Below, piece after piece: positions 23,798-34,767 of a stretch of 64,000 nucleotides of DNA. Numbering within the stretch: the first letter of the stretch is position 1; every line of letters begins with the position of its first letter. A program made the position numbers and the translations under genes. The notes under the pieces are model-generated. The model had not been told where the DNA came from. It ran no database searches and was given only the letters and a program-made list of their open reading frames with translations. Source of the stretch: Tetrapyrgos nigripes (Eukaryota > Basidiomycota > Agaricomycetes > Agaricales > Campanellaceae); NCBI GenBank assembly GCA_013368315.1, contig JAACJM010000023.1:124001-188000 (forward strand). The letters are read 5' to 3'.

Positions 23798-25112
23798 CTA
23801 TTCCGAGTCCGATTCATCCAGGTACGTATCAAGATCAATTGCCTGCCCAACATATGTACGCGTCGCAGGAGGGATAGAGGCAGTGACAATGTCGGGGAGG
23901 AAAATGGTAGGGTCGTGCTGACTTTTAAAAAAGGCTCAGGAAGGTGTATGAACAGAGAATCAGGTGGGCTTACATTATGAGCCTATCCAGACCGTTGCTG
24001 TCTTGGCTCCCTTGTGGAAATGTGAATACCCGACCTTCGCAATCTACGGCAATCTCAACATTTCCGTGCATTGAAGGATCGTCGAAGTCTACAACTGTAC
24101 AATCAGCTCCAGGGGGAACGGGGCGAATCTGGGGGAACCGCCAAGGTGTGAATACTCCTTCAGGGCCTGGCCAGCATTCGAGTAGTACTCGTGCTTTGCT
24201 GAAGAGACCTTGTCAACAAATACCTGGGCTACATTCCTTTCAATCACGGTATACATAAGTCATTCATTAAAATATGAAATAATAACTCACCATGTCCTAA
24301 ACATTCCAATCTTGGATCCATCCGTAACCAAATAGCAGCCTACGTACAACTTGTGAGGCCAATAGGCAGCCATCTGCAAAGGATGTGGAGGCTCTCCAAA
24401 GGCGCAGTACACTCGAACTCTTCTGGACGGCATTGGATGGACTCAGAGTGGAGGTGCTGGAAGGGGATATGATGTTGCTGCATATGAGGGAGGAGGGTCA
24501 AGTGGACGGGCATCAGTGGGAACATCAACCAAGTGGTGTGAGGAATCATTGGCAGGTTCTGATTCAGAACCGAGTGTCCTGCAGCCAAGTAATTAGTCTG
24601 ACCCGAAGAAATCACATTAGAAATATGGAAAAATATACTCATGTACACCAATAACACCTGTAGCCTCTGATGTAATGCTGTCAGCGGCTTCAAGTGATGT
24701 TGTTGAGGAGACTGTGGGCAATAAAGGGGGGGAAATTGTAGGACTTCTTGGAGGAGTCCGTACGAGGGACGGTGAAGATTCTCCAGGTCTTTGAACAGCT
24801 ACGTATGCATAGCCTTCTTCTGGATTTCCAGGAACCTGAAAAACTGTAGATGAAATGACGGTGGGATTGCCCCCTGCTCTGTTAGCAATAATGATGACTA
24901 TTTCATCAGTGAGTAAGATTTATGTGAGTGATGTAAGAAAACTTACCTTCTTCAGGCTGAAGAAATATGACTCGAGCCCGTTGAAAGTGGATCAGAACAC
25001 CGTTGGGAGCAGAGGCTGACGCAGGATGAGGCATCACGAATTGATGACGGACGCTGAGAACAAAAAAGTCCGGACACAGCCACCGGATATTGCGGGAAGG
25101 TGCAAGCATCAT
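23798..25112 (-). pseudogene. KDZ-block second gene, proline-rich protein of unknown function
   Basis: It starts at about 25112 (MMLAPSRNIRWLCPDFF) and ends at TAG 23798-23800 (TYLDESDSE). Exons separated by short introns encode a Pro/Ser-rich middle (PSLVRTPPRSPTISPP), then VHPMPSRRVRVYCAFGEPP, MAAYWPHKLYVG, FVDKVSSAKHEYYSNA and VDFDDPSMHGNVEIAVD. Similar proteins appear beside transposases in Agaricomycetes (memory-based, no assigned function). An in-frame TGA at 24443-24445 precedes VHPMPSRR, where Arg would fit. Same strand as the KDZ transposase and about 190 bp beyond its start. Exact exon borders, and whether the start is 25112 or slightly upstream, are uncertain. Confidence 0.5.
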
Positions 25113-25313
25113 TCGTTAAAGGTCTGAGAGGAGTCTGAGAGGACATATCCAACCTTTATATCGCAGGTACATACGAGACAGTTTCAACAAAGGTATAGCA
25201 GAATTTAGAGCGGATATTAGAGGCAAAGTGAAGAAGTTGAAAAAGTAAGACCGTCCCAAATTCTCGAAGCGTCATTACACAATATTGCTGTGACCCTTCT
25301 CCTCTTTCATGAC

Positions 25314-25991
25314 ATGCCTCGACTCAAAAAATACAAGACTCTTGAGCAACACCGCCAGGCTGCGTACTATTACAGGTCGGTGTATTTTTGGCTCGAACTC
25401 GCTATCTTTAACTAATAACTAACGTTCTTTCACAGAAACTCGGACAAAATTAACTCAAGCAGGCGTGAACGCCGTAGTCAATTGGCGAAAGCTCAGGCTC
25501 TGGAAGAGTAGGTGTTTCTGGACATCACTCGAATGATTCTGTACTAAGTCGTCTATGTACAGAACTGAAATGCGGCTCAAATGCCGAGAAAAAGTTTTGG
25601 GAGAGCGGAACGAATTCAAGAGAAGGTGTGTTCCAGTATTATTTTCAAGGTTATTGGTAGCCTCAGATTGTTTATAAGTCTCGAAGACATCCAGAAACGA
25701 TTCAATCAGCAGGTCAAATATGCTCCTCTTCAATACTTAGAGGACATTTGCGTGAGGAGTCGAGAATGGTCATTGTCTATGCAATCAAACTCTGCTTCTG
25801 TTTGTCCAGCCTCAGCGCTTTCACCTGTTTTCGACACGCTCCTTAATGATGCAAACTCTTGTGCCCAATGGCTTGCAGTAGACGAATACGGGGAAGGAGC
25901 GAAGGTAAAAAGGCGCATTCAGCATTTCATATCCTGTATGGAGGACATAGCCATTGCAGGTGTCGAGGGAACCTTGTGTAGTCTCTATTAA
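25314..25991 (+). CDS. Small basic coiled-coil protein of KDZ-type transposons
   Basis: Four exons (25314-25375, 25436-25507, 25563-25625, 25667-25991) join in frame across GT-AG introns of 41-60 nt to give 173 residues without a stop. The N-terminus MPRLKKYKTLEQHRQAAYYY, then SSRRERRSQLAKAQALEE and LKCREKVLGERNEFKRR, is a basic helical stretch reminiscent of a bZIP-like or HTH-like DNA-binding segment. The C-terminal half (FNQQVKYAPLQYLEDIC, FISCMEDIAIAGVEG) matches a small family common next to KDZ elements. It is divergent from the two minus-strand genes, with about 200 bp between starts for a shared promoter. Role inferred, perhaps binding element DNA; not demonstrated. Confidence 0.6.
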
Positions 25992-26178
25992 CGTCATCAC
26001 CTCATGTATCAGCAAGAGCTGACAGTAGCGATTCTGAATTAAGATGATCACGTATTGTTCTGAATCTAGTAACCGATAGGAGATTTCTTAGTGGATATTC
26101 GTCGTTCTCTTAGCGCAGCTGTAGAGCACATGGTGTAGTGTGACACGAGGAGCGTGTCTATGTCTATCCCTCTCTCAC

Positions 26179-26539
26179 TACGGTAGGCGAGAGCGGCACA
26201 GTTCAATTTCGTTTCAAAATTTCCACCACGGATTCTTAGCGCTGCTGACGCAGCATCCCCGACTCCGCTCATTTACTATAATATTATTAGGTTTGTTTGA
26301 AGTTGGCAAGGTCATTTGGGTATATACGTATGCATAAGTGAATTTATTTCGACGAAATAGGCATTGCCGATTCAGCCTTATCTTATCTGGGTTCCAAAAC
26401 CCTCAGCAACGATTTTGCGGTGCTGAGGGTTTTGGAACCCAGATAAGATAACACTCTATATTCACCGTTCGCCAACGGTTTCACTGGAAACTTTGGAAAT
26501 TCCTAATGAAATTGAACCGTGCCGCTCTCACCTACCGTA
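26179..26539. mobile_element. MITE, 361 bp, with 7-bp target duplication
   Basis: The inverted ends TACGGTAGG(C/T)GAGAGCGGCA continue through C(A/G)GTTCAATTTC (about 32 bp, few mismatches). Direct repeats CTCTCAC flank the element exactly (26172-26178 and 26540-26546). There is no transposase. The centre holds the perfect hairpin at 26378-26451. Confidence 0.8.
26378..26451. repeat. Perfect 31-bp inverted repeat, 12-nt loop
   Basis: The arm TTATCTTATCTGGGTTCCAA..CTCAGCA (26378-26408) is exactly complementary to 26421-26451, with a 12-base loop. It could extrude as a cruciform or give a small-RNA-like hairpin if transcribed. Confidence 0.9.
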
Positions 26540-26816
26540 CTCTCACACAGGTAATTGAGTCACCTAGTGAGCTACTCCGCTCGTGGGTCTTTGACATCTG
26601 CGAGGGACCTTGTGGGGTCTTTTACTTGCAATTTTTTCAACATCTCATATGTATATTCGAGCCCGGTGGTATATAGGTATACAGTTAGTTGTAGATACAT
26701 AGTAAAAGTACACATACTTATTACCGAGAGGCTGATTGCGCGTGGTCAACGTATCTAACAATTTTTCATCTGAAACTGGAAACTGTATAGAGAGATCTTT
26801 CTCGCAGATATTCATT

Positions 26817-26887
26817 GTTCCCTTAGCTCAGTGGTAGAGCGCGTGTTAAATTAACACGAGGGCAGGTGTCCGAACAACCTAGGGAGC
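26817..26887 (+). tRNA. tRNA-like head of SINE unit 2 (anticodon would be AAT, doubtful)
   Basis: A 71-nt cloverleaf can be drawn: acceptor GTTCCCT/AGGGAGC (7 pairs, one wobble), TA, D-arm GCTC-AGTGGTA-GAGC, anticodon stem CGTGT/ACACG with loop TAAATTA, variable AGGGC and T-arm AGGTG-TCCGAAC-AACCT. The loop lacks the U33 of working tRNAs and the sequence runs on into a SINE body, so it is more likely a SINE promoter than a functional tRNA. Confidence 0.4.
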
Positions 26888-27087
26888 TAGTCCCCTCGTG
26901 AGTCCAGATGTCAATTGGCCATCGACATCTGCGACTACACGAGGGACTTTTTCCATGTTATTTTTTTTTTTTCCATTTTCTTGTGTGTGCAATTTTTGTC
27001 GGGAGCTAGCCTGTATATTCAGGACAGTATTTGTACATGTAGTCTTAGCTATGCAGTATAAGTATAAGAGTAAATACATGGCGTAGC
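26817..27087 (+). mobile_element. tRNA-derived SINE-like unit 2
   Basis: The tRNA-like head is followed by GAGCTAGTCCCCTCGTGAGT, GACATCTGCGACTACACGAG and GGACTTTTT, then a long T run and an AT-rich tail ending near TAAATACATGG. The body is homologous to unit 1 upstream. The A-box TAGCTCAGTGGTAGAGC and a B-box-like TGTCCGAAC are present. Confidence 0.55.
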
Positions 27088-27201
27088 GCCCACCCAAGCG
27101 CGAAGGAATCAATGTGACACGTGTGGTCACATCTGCGTGACTAGAAAACGCGTCTTCTTGTTAACTCAGACTGGCGTTCTCTGCTCATTCTCGTTTCGAA
27201 A

Positions 27202-30185
27202 ATGCCACACAGAAAATCCGTGCAGAAGAAGAAAACGGGTCGTATGCCCTGGCACCATGATGGTCCCATGCTCAAATACCTAAGGGAGAATGTCGAGGAA
27301 TTTAACCAGTCTCAGAAGGCCAAGGGGACCAAAGTCACGACGTTCTACAACACCATGACACTGTATTTTATGGACAAGTTTCCGGAGTCACTTGGTATAT
27401 CTATTTCTATCTAGTTGTTGTGTGCTACCTGGTTAACTATAGGATTCAGACATCGACGACGACGACGATGACAAGGACAAGGACAAGGATGATCAGCACA
27501 CCAACGACATGGACAGTAGGGAGTTGGAAAGACCTGGTGGAGAGGGTGAGACATCTTCTCGCATGGGTGAAGGTACTGGCATACATTCAGGTAGGGTCTT
27601 GCCTGGCCATACTACATCCACCCTTGGTCCAGGATCAGGCAGTGGTGCTGCATCTCCAAGCCTTCCAGAGGTCCCAGAGCACCAGAATGGTCCCTCCCCG
27701 CTTCCTGCAGTGCCAGGACCTGATGGCAATGCTCCCAATGCTCCCAATGGTCCGGCAAGTGGCAATGTCTCAGATGCTCCTACTCCAGCCACGCAGGAGC
27801 TTCCCTCAGCCGAAGGCGATTCTGAGCCATCCAGTGGTGTTGTGAAGGCAGTAGACCAGAAGGAATTTATGTGGGTGTTGAAGGAGAAGTTCAAGGGGCT
27901 CTCGGACAAGGAGTTTGAGGTGAAGCGCGGCAAGGTCTTCAAATTGTGGGAGGTATGTTATGCTTCAGCTTCAATGACGATTCAGCACTCATGACAAAAT
28001 TTGATAGCGTGTTTCAGAATGGTTCAGAAAAACAAACGGTCCTTCAATCAAGGCAACGGATCGCTAATCAAGCAAGTCTTCGAATCAAGCAAGAAGTCTT
28101 GTAAGCCAGTGAAGAAGCCTATCGTTGCTATGTTTCAAGACCTCTATTACGACCAGTACATCAAGAAGGATGCAGAGAAGGACCTTGAGGACGCTGAAAA
28201 GGCATATGACGATTGAGAGAAAGGTGGGCGTGAGGGGGAAGAGATGAAGAAGCCCGCTGGTGTTGCTGTTAGAGCCAATGCAGCCAAGCGGATTCTAGAC
28301 GCCCAGACTCCGGAATTCAACGAGGAGATCCAGAGAGCAGTGGACGAATTATATGAGAAGGAATTGAAAGATTGGGAAGAGAGCCAAGTGGATGAAGCGA
28401 AAACAGAGAAGACGGCGGAGGATTGGCAAAGGTAAATATATTTCCGTCTGCCGCTGTCACCGCTTATATCTGATGACCTTCAATTCAGAGCGTTACAAAG
28501 ATGGGGTCCAGAGGTAGCAAAGTTCCGCCGTGCTGTTGCTGAAGATACGGGAATGGTTTTGGCATGTGCTCTTGTGGGTCCAAATGGGCAGAAGGGCGGT
28601 CAGATTGATACATTCTGGTTTGTCTACTAATTTGTCCAAGTTTTCAGCGTGGTTTCTGATCAACTTACATTACGCAGGTTTCACCATGGAGAAACACCAA
28701 GTGGATTGCTGTGGCCTCAGGCAGATCCTCCAGGGTATGATGCAACCAAGCAAAGCCTACTGAAGTTTGGGAGGAAGGTGTTTAGTATGTTCTTTCTTTA
28801 TACTTTTTGTCTAATTTAATTATTGACTGATTTAAACTACTTTGGTCTTTGTAGATGCGGAGGCAAGAGCAGCCAGAGCGATTGGCAATGCACCTGTCAT
28901 TGCTCCAGCAGGCTTTGACGAAGGACAACAATCCTCATCTCCTACTACCTCAGCAAAAACCACAAATCAACAATGTAGCAAACGTTCTTGTGCAGGACCT
29001 GGTCGCAATTCCGTCGGCGCGAACAACGAAACCTCATCAATTACGGTTCCGAGACCAAGGCCTACACCTACAGTGCATCACTTGTCAACAACAACTCCCT
29101 CGACTTCAGGAATTGAACCCTCGGATCCCTCTGCCAAGACCTCCACTGCCAACGCCAATTCCACCTCTATCGATCCCTCCTCTGCTGACGTCTCCACTAC
29201 CTCTGCCTCTACCAATCCCTCCTCCCTCGACGTCTCCACTTCCTCTACCTCTACCGATCCCTCCTCCCTCAACGTCTCCACTACCCCTACCCCTGCTGAT
29301 CCCTCCTCTCTCAACGTCTCCACTACCAGCTCTACCTCTACCAGTTCCGCCCCTATTGATCCCTCTATTGGGCACTCTACTTCTCACGCCAAGGAATTGT
29401 CTAATCCGACGGTCAGTCCAGAAAGTCATGAGGAAGATATGGGGCATGTGGAAGACGATAAGGCACCCACAGTTTGGACACACCTGGACCGTGATCGCTT
29501 CTGGCCGCAGCTGCGCTTGTACCTTACGGAATGGCATGAGGTTTTCAACGTGTGGAGTGGGGAACCGTGGAAGGAGAATCTGGAGACGCTGCTGGAAACA
29601 TTCATCGAGTATGAGGGCGAGTTTCATTATACGAAGGTGAACGGTACTGTGGAGTCAAAGAAGGAGTTGAAGTTAGTGAAGCTGTGGGTGAAGGCCGGCC
29701 AGCCGGCAATGATGAACTGTACCGATGACATCTCAATTGCAGAGAAGATGCTGAGCGACCTTCGGGCCTGGTGGACAGATATCCTGCTGGTGCGGGAGTC
29801 GGATTCGGAGGATTGGGCACCGCTTGACTCGGTGTCTGGAAAGAATGGCATCTGGCGGCTCATTTGCTGCTTGGTCTGGGTCTTGGGCTTCTTGATAGGA
29901 GACAGTCCTGAAACCATGCAGACAGATACCCAATTAACGTATCTGGCCAGCTGGATGGTGCTTGTAGAGGAGGTAGAGGTGACTTTGGGCCAGGTGATCC
30001 AAAGGGGAATTCACGCGCCACGTAAGCATAAATTACCCCTTCTGGATCAAGGTGAGGATCAGGGTGAGGAGCCGTCTGTCAGGATGACTAGGTGAAGGAC
30101 GGCAGAAAAGGAAGCAGAGAAAGAGGCGCCCAAGAAGGCGCCCAAGAAGGTGCCCAAGAGTCGTAAGAAGTCCAAACAGTCTTGA
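27202..30185 (+). pseudogene. Lineage-specific multi-exon gene of unknown function, two TGA stops
   Basis: Starts MPHRKSVQKKKTGRMPWHHD at 27202. Exon 2 begins at 27450 with an acidic Asp/Lys run, then Gly/Pro/Ser-rich sequence and EFMWVLKEKFKGLSDKEFEV. Later exons (about 28018-28431, 28489-28617, 28678-28784, from 28855) encode LIKQVFESSKKSC, FRRAVAEDTGMVLACALVGP, FHHGETPSGLLWPQADPPGY, a Ser/Thr-rich repeat (29158-29340) and WTHLDRDRFWPQLRLYLTEW. The basic tail KEAPKKAPKKVPKSRKKSKQ ends at TGA 30183-30185. In-frame TGAs lie at 28214 and 30093 with clear coding on both sides. The architecture resembles transposon-associated basidiomycete proteins of unknown role. The exon 2 to 3 joint (27952 to 28018) does not keep frame cleanly, a further sign of decay. 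Confidence 0.6.
29158..29340 (+). repeat. 45-bp coding minisatellite, about four units
   Basis: Units encode (T/P)(D/N)PSS(L/A)(N/D)VST plus three to five variable Ser/Thr residues. The repeat has no stops in several frames, which creates long spurious open frames on both strands. Confidence 0.8.
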
Positions 30186-30684
30186 GTCCCCTCCTGTTTT
30201 GCCCGTCTTCATACCTATACCTTGTTTTATGTACTATCACTCATTTACATACATCTTATGTCTCTTATGTCTCAAGTAATGTTACAGAAATGAACAATTT
30301 TTGTTTGTTTTTCATGCAACGACGGAAATAGATTACAACTTAGATGACAATAGCGAGTTCTTCTTTTGCGGACATGCGAAGTCATAGTGCAGGACAATAT
30401 CCCTCCTTCCTCCCAAAGCATTATACCAGTCCTCTACACCTTCTACATGTGTTTCGCCCCACATGATGGGTGTGTGTGAGCATGGTACTCGGTGAGCGCG
30501 GACTTGGATGGGGAAAGACTCTCTGTGAATAGATGTAGGTGAACTACGCAAGACAACAGAATAAATAGAATCTGATTACCTTTGCACGCTGAGGGAACCT
30601 TTATTGTTACTACTCATGGCTGCGTAGAGGGAGAGACGAGTGTAGAAACGGTCCCAAGTAATGCTGCACGGTGGGGTGATGACA
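30186..30684. other. Intergenic, nothing recognised
   Basis: No supported gene between the decayed multi-exon gene and the tandem hairpin repeat. Confidence 0.35.
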
Positions 30685-30802
30685 AAGTGTATTTAAGAGG
30701 TGAAGTCTGTCACTAACCCCTTTGTTAGTGTGACAAGAAAATACCAAGTGTAAATAAGAGGCGAAGTCACTAACCCTTTTGTTAGTGTGACAGGAAAAAT
30801 AC
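30685..30802. repeat. 61-bp tandem repeat, each unit with a hairpin
   Basis: Two units start AAGTGTA(T/A)(T/A)TAAGAGG. Each contains GTCACTAACCC(C/T)TTTGTTAGTG, an inverted pair (CACTAAC/GTTAGTG) with a short loop. Confidence 0.75.
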
Positions 30803-31109
30803 GCAGATCGTAGCCTTGCTGTGACTCTTTTGGTAACGACCAGGTTTCACGAATCCTGCCGAGCGGTGCCAGCGTCCTACCGCTGCCTAGTGAGGCCAAA
30901 AGGTGGATGGTCCTTAATAACCCCAGTAATATTACTATACTGCACCCAAAAGTGCATGTGGACTGGACCCCACAGATATAGGAACATGTACCCTGGCCAT
31001 GCCCCATACTTATTGTAATATTCATACTGTTACGCCTCCGATAATCATTGGCGGATCAGATCAGATGAAGTTCAATGTACTTACTTAATTCTATGATCTC
31101 AATATGAAA

Positions 31110-31145
31110 GGGATGTGGGCCAACGCTATGCGTGGCAAGTACGAG
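31110..31145. repeat. Partial TTACGAGGCC-family end
   Basis: GTGGGCCAACGCTATGCGTG, then GCAAGTACGAGGCCAC, is a diverged copy of the outer end of the family. Confidence 0.5.
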
Positions 31146-31368
31146 GCCACAGGTTTTTTCTTTACTGGAGTGGGAAGAAGCCAGATCACACGCTGAAAAT
31201 ACAAAAATATCTGCTTGGCAGAAAGGCATACAGAAACACACTTTTTTACAGATATATCTTATATCAGTAGTAGTGATGGATCTATCCACTGAGTGGATAT
31301 TTTTGTCTTTTTGGCGTGTGAGGTGCAGAGGCCCAAAACTGGATGATAAGCAAACATGTGAACTGTTG

Positions 31369-31580
31369 AGGAAAAGAGAGGAAAAAAGAAAAGAAAGCAA
31401 GCGACAAAGAAGATGAGAGATTGAGAGAGAGAAGAGAGGAAAAAAGAAAAGAAAGCAAGTGATGAAGAAGACAAGAGATTCAGAGAGAGAAAGATAATGA
31501 AAAATGAAAGAGAGCAAAAGAGAAAGGAAAGCAATAAAAAAAGAACAAGACAAAGAAAAAAGACAACAAAATGAAAGATT
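31369..31580 (+). repeat. Polypurine tract of about 200 bp
   Basis: Almost only A and G on the plus strand, including a roughly 66-bp diverged duplication built on GAGGAAAAAAGAAAAGAAAG. The minus-strand frames through it are Ser/Phe/Leu-rich shadows. Confidence 0.85.
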
Positions 31581-32386
31581 AAGATTGGAAACTTTTGGCC
31601 CATTACGTATGGTGCAGGGTGAAAAATAAATTTTTTGAAGAAAATCCCAAAAAGGAAAAGGGAAAGGAAGGAGAGGGAGAGAAGAGGGAACACTTACTGG
31701 TACTGTTTCATGAGTACATCAGTGTATCTTTGGCCAGTTTTCAGAATGGTCATCAAGAGGCTTGGATGAGCGCAGGAATCCCGGGAGCATGCCTGCCGGC
31801 GCATCCCAAATTAGGGCAATATTCCCGCTACCATATAGGTAGTGGGTTTTATCTCCCAAATGCGGTCGATTTCACGCCAATGCTGCGCTCATCACATGAT
31901 GTTTTCCTTTTTGGAGTGTGTTGTCCCATGCTGAACCCCTGGTAAGCTCGTTTTGCAACAAAGCGAGCCCTGACCTGTAGGCTTTCTTTCTTCCTCCCCG
32001 CAATGAACACCCACTCAGCTTCTGTTTACAGCTCTCTCTACAACAATGCTTGGAGTGCCATCAGACATCCCGGTGATTATCCAGGCGTAGGCATGCATAA
32101 AAGTCGCTACTGGCACAATAGAGTCTATAGCAGTTATTCTGACATCAACTCAATGTTGCCTGAGCAAAATTTAGTACACAGATGGAAGAGCCAGTTACTA
32201 GTCAATAAAATAACATGCTAGCATGCAGCATGGCTTTGCTGTCATCAGTTCTGGCCAGGGTTCTCAACACATGAGAAACTGTGATCTGGATTAAACTGCT
32301 ATCTTGCGTCACGGATGTCAGCGTCGCATTGAATGTAATTCCGAAGGTACGAGACTTAAATCCTCTCGACACAGCCGCTGCTAATC
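31581..32386. other. Intergenic, nothing recognised
   Basis: Short frames at 31595-31945 and 32003-32221 show no recognisable domain or clear splice partners. Confidence 0.35.
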
Positions 32387-32938
32387 ATGTCTACAGTTCC
32401 AGTCGACATTCGTGGATGGACTATTGATGATTCTGACGATAACCTTGGTCTTCCCAAGGCGTTTGCAGAAACGGAAAATGACGTTGACTTGTACATTGAT
32501 GGAACGTTGGGATCCTTTGAGGTCCAATTCACTTATTGTGGGCAACCAAAAGGCAATGTTGGTTATTTGATTGGACGCCTTACTCAGATCCTTACACTTG
32601 TTTATGAACACCGCATTATTCATTCTCTGATTAAGTTTCCTTACACCGTGGCTAATGAGGATTCACCGGCGCTGATGGTAGCGGGCTTTGCCCTGCACCG
32701 GTTATTTTCAGATATTGCGTCATCCGCGGTTGCTGAGCTCAGGAATTGCCCTAAAAGGGTTTTTTAGAGGTTACTCGGCAACGGCAAGGCCAGTAGCGCG
32801 CGTGTCGCACGGACGCGTCCAAGCATGTTCGACACCGTTTGCGACCTTCCATTGTTGAAGGAGCTGGTTCAGAGCGATAGCGCACAATTCTTCTCACATC
32901 TAATTTCAAGATTGAGAAATATTCCTTTCGTAGAATAA
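32387..32938 (+). pseudogene. Unknown 183-residue frame with one internal TAG
   Basis: From ATG 32387 (MSTVPVDIRGWTIDDSDDN) the frame stays open except for one TAG at 32765-32767 and continues in the same frame through RLLGNGKASSARVARTRPSM and LPLLKELVQSDSAQFF to TAA 32936. The region before the stop has VDLYIDGTLGSFEVQFTYCG and MVAGFALHRLFSDIASSAVA. Composition is protein-like on both sides. No family is recognised. It may be a once-mutated gene (for example CAG to TAG) or have a missed splice. Confidence 0.4.
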
Positions 32939-33479
32939 GTACCAGTACAAAATATGAATAATTCAGAATAGATAGGCATTTTGCAACATGTTGTCTGAAA
33001 AAGTAAGTCTGCACTGTACCTTGAAGTATATCCAAGCATTTAGCATAGATATGTCTGCCTATTCCTCCCCTCATCAGCCACATTACTGAGAGTGGAATCA
33101 TGGCCATATCACGGCCTTGACATTTGCTTGGGTATGCACTCCCATAAAAATGAATAAAGGGCCCTACAACATTCTAGTAACATAAATAGACAGATAATTT
33201 ACTTTACGGGCAGCTCAGCCTTAACATGTAAAGTATTTTGTCGAGACGAAGAACATCAGTGGTCGCCACCAGACCATGCGAGCGGATACCAAAAACGCCA
33301 TATTATGTCATCTGCCGAGTAACCTTCCAAGTAACGCCCCTCACCACCAGTAAGGGGCCAGACTTGTTACCGGTCGCAAAGATATTGAGACAACATCATT
33401 GTTTGGTCATGTGAAGAAAGACAGGGGCTGCGGATATGGACAAGGACTCGGAGGAAACCGGAAACAACAGCACGGGAGG
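32939..33479. other. Intergenic, nothing recognised
   Basis: No supported coding or repeat structure. Confidence 0.35.
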
Positions 33480-33485
33480 AGACGG

Positions 33486-33548
33486 GATGAATATGCACCG
33501 CCACATGCGGAAACGGAGTGTAAAGAACTCAGCCTCATTTCATTTGGC
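33486..33548. repeat. TTACGAGGCC-family end, CCTCATAATG variant
   Basis: GCCACATGCGGAAACGGAGT, then GTAAAGAACTCAGCC, CATTTCATTTGGCCTCATAA. This is the complement of the ends at 16341 and 36562. Confidence 0.6.
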
Positions 33549-34118
33549 CTCATAATGATCTTGACCTTGATTCTTTCTCACCTAATTAGATTTCTATCGA
33601 TCCTGGAACTTAATGAAAGCAGGTGATCTGCGAGAAAAGAACACCACACGAAACCTTAGGTGACAAAGGCTTGATGTGATGATCTCTCAGCCAGGGTGGT
33701 GTGCCGGGATCTCGTAAATGCAGGGACAACCGGGGACAATAGACAGAAGTGGGCACTGAGGATGACAAACTGGGAAACTGGGAAATGACGGGAAATACCA
33801 GCTGAGCGGCAGCTGGGGTTGATGACTCGGAAAGCCTGGAAACTAACGCGGAGGACAAGACATCATATTGGGGGTGTAGATACAGTAGTTATACTATTCT
33901 ACGAAATGATCAGGTTGTAAACATGGGTGTAAAACATGTGTCTACTGAAATGAGTATCAAATCTCCGGATCAAAGAAGGAACTAGTGAAACGAAGATAAG
34001 TAAAACTGTAAGTAAAGCTGTGAAGAGTAAAACAAATGAAATATTCAAAACTGATCAAGACGAGCTGAATCGAAAACCATGTAACTAAAGTAGTAACCGA
34101 AAATCGGTATTACACAGG
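33549..34118. other. Intergenic, nothing recognised
   Basis: No gene. A weakly repetitive AGTAAA-rich stretch near 33990-34060. Confidence 0.35.
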
Positions 34119-34396
34119 GAGGGACAGGGGCCACCAGTTTTTCAAGCTAACACTCAAGCTAACACTCAAGCTCACAGTCAAGCTCACAGTCAAGCTATCA
34201 CTTCAGGCACCCATATCTAGGTACCTAGTTAAAGTGGATGGGTCCCATTAATCAACCTGCCTAGGAGGCCTTAGTAACCAGGGGCCTATACACACTCTAT
34301 CAAAATGTTCCCTGGGACTCCCCAGTGTCAAGACCAAGACTCACTGTCACCATTTGGCACCATGCCAAGCCTTGCCATTTCATCATATTTTTTTAC

Positions 34397-34767
34397 TGGG
34401 GAAAGGTGCCACTGCTTCGCATGGCAAGTTACGAGGCCCATTGTATAAGTAATACTGTAAAATTGACTAAATAAAATTAGATAGAGCTTAATATCTTCTG
34501 TAATGACATCTTGAACGTTGGGTGGAGGAGCCTGTAGTGGTTCAGAGAGCGGCAGTTGGACTTGCGACGGCTGCTGAGGGGAGGTAAATATGCCTGAAGC
34601 TCATTGTGGTTGGTGGGCGGCAAGGCAGAAATGAGCTATGACGTATCGAGCATCAGTTCAGGTACTTCGGAGCGCTGTGGTGGCGTGTAAAAGTTAGAAC
34701 CCGTGAGAAACTTTGCTACTCAATTGAGGGGTCGACATAAGTTAACTCGGCCTAAAGGGCCTCGTAA
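34397..34767. repeat. TTACGAGGCC-family element, full-length-looking copy
   Basis: Outer end CTGGGGAAAGGTGCCACTGC, then TTCGCATGGCAAG, then TTACGAGGCCC (34429). The opposite end is AAAGGGCCTCGTAA (34757-34767). The first 100 bp match 41457-41560. Nested in the ACTCAAGCTA element. Confidence 0.65.

Larger units (their letters stand above)
26106..26760 (+). mobile_element. tRNA-derived SINE-like unit 1, split by a MITE
   Basis: The head TTCTCTTAGCGCAGCTGTAG resembles a tRNA D-arm/A box. After removal of the MITE at 26179-26539, the body GAGCTACTCCGCTCGTGGGT, then GACATCTGCGAGGGACC and a T-rich stretch, parallels unit 2 (26817-27087) in order and spacing. Identity is moderate, so it is an older copy. 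No protein. Confidence 0.5.

Noticed and set aside
28855..29640. Long alternative frames over the Ser/Thr-rich exon, on both strands
   Set aside because: They are produced by the stop-poor 45-bp repeat. Only the frame joined to neighbouring exons keeps protein-like sequence.
31056..31693. Phe/Leu/Ser-rich minus-strand frames resembling membrane proteins
   Set aside because: They are the complement of the polypurine tract, so the hydrophobic look is a composition effect.
32765..32767. Programmed stop-codon readthrough
   Set aside because: One stop in an unassigned frame amid pseudogenes is better explained by mutation. No readthrough context could be tested.
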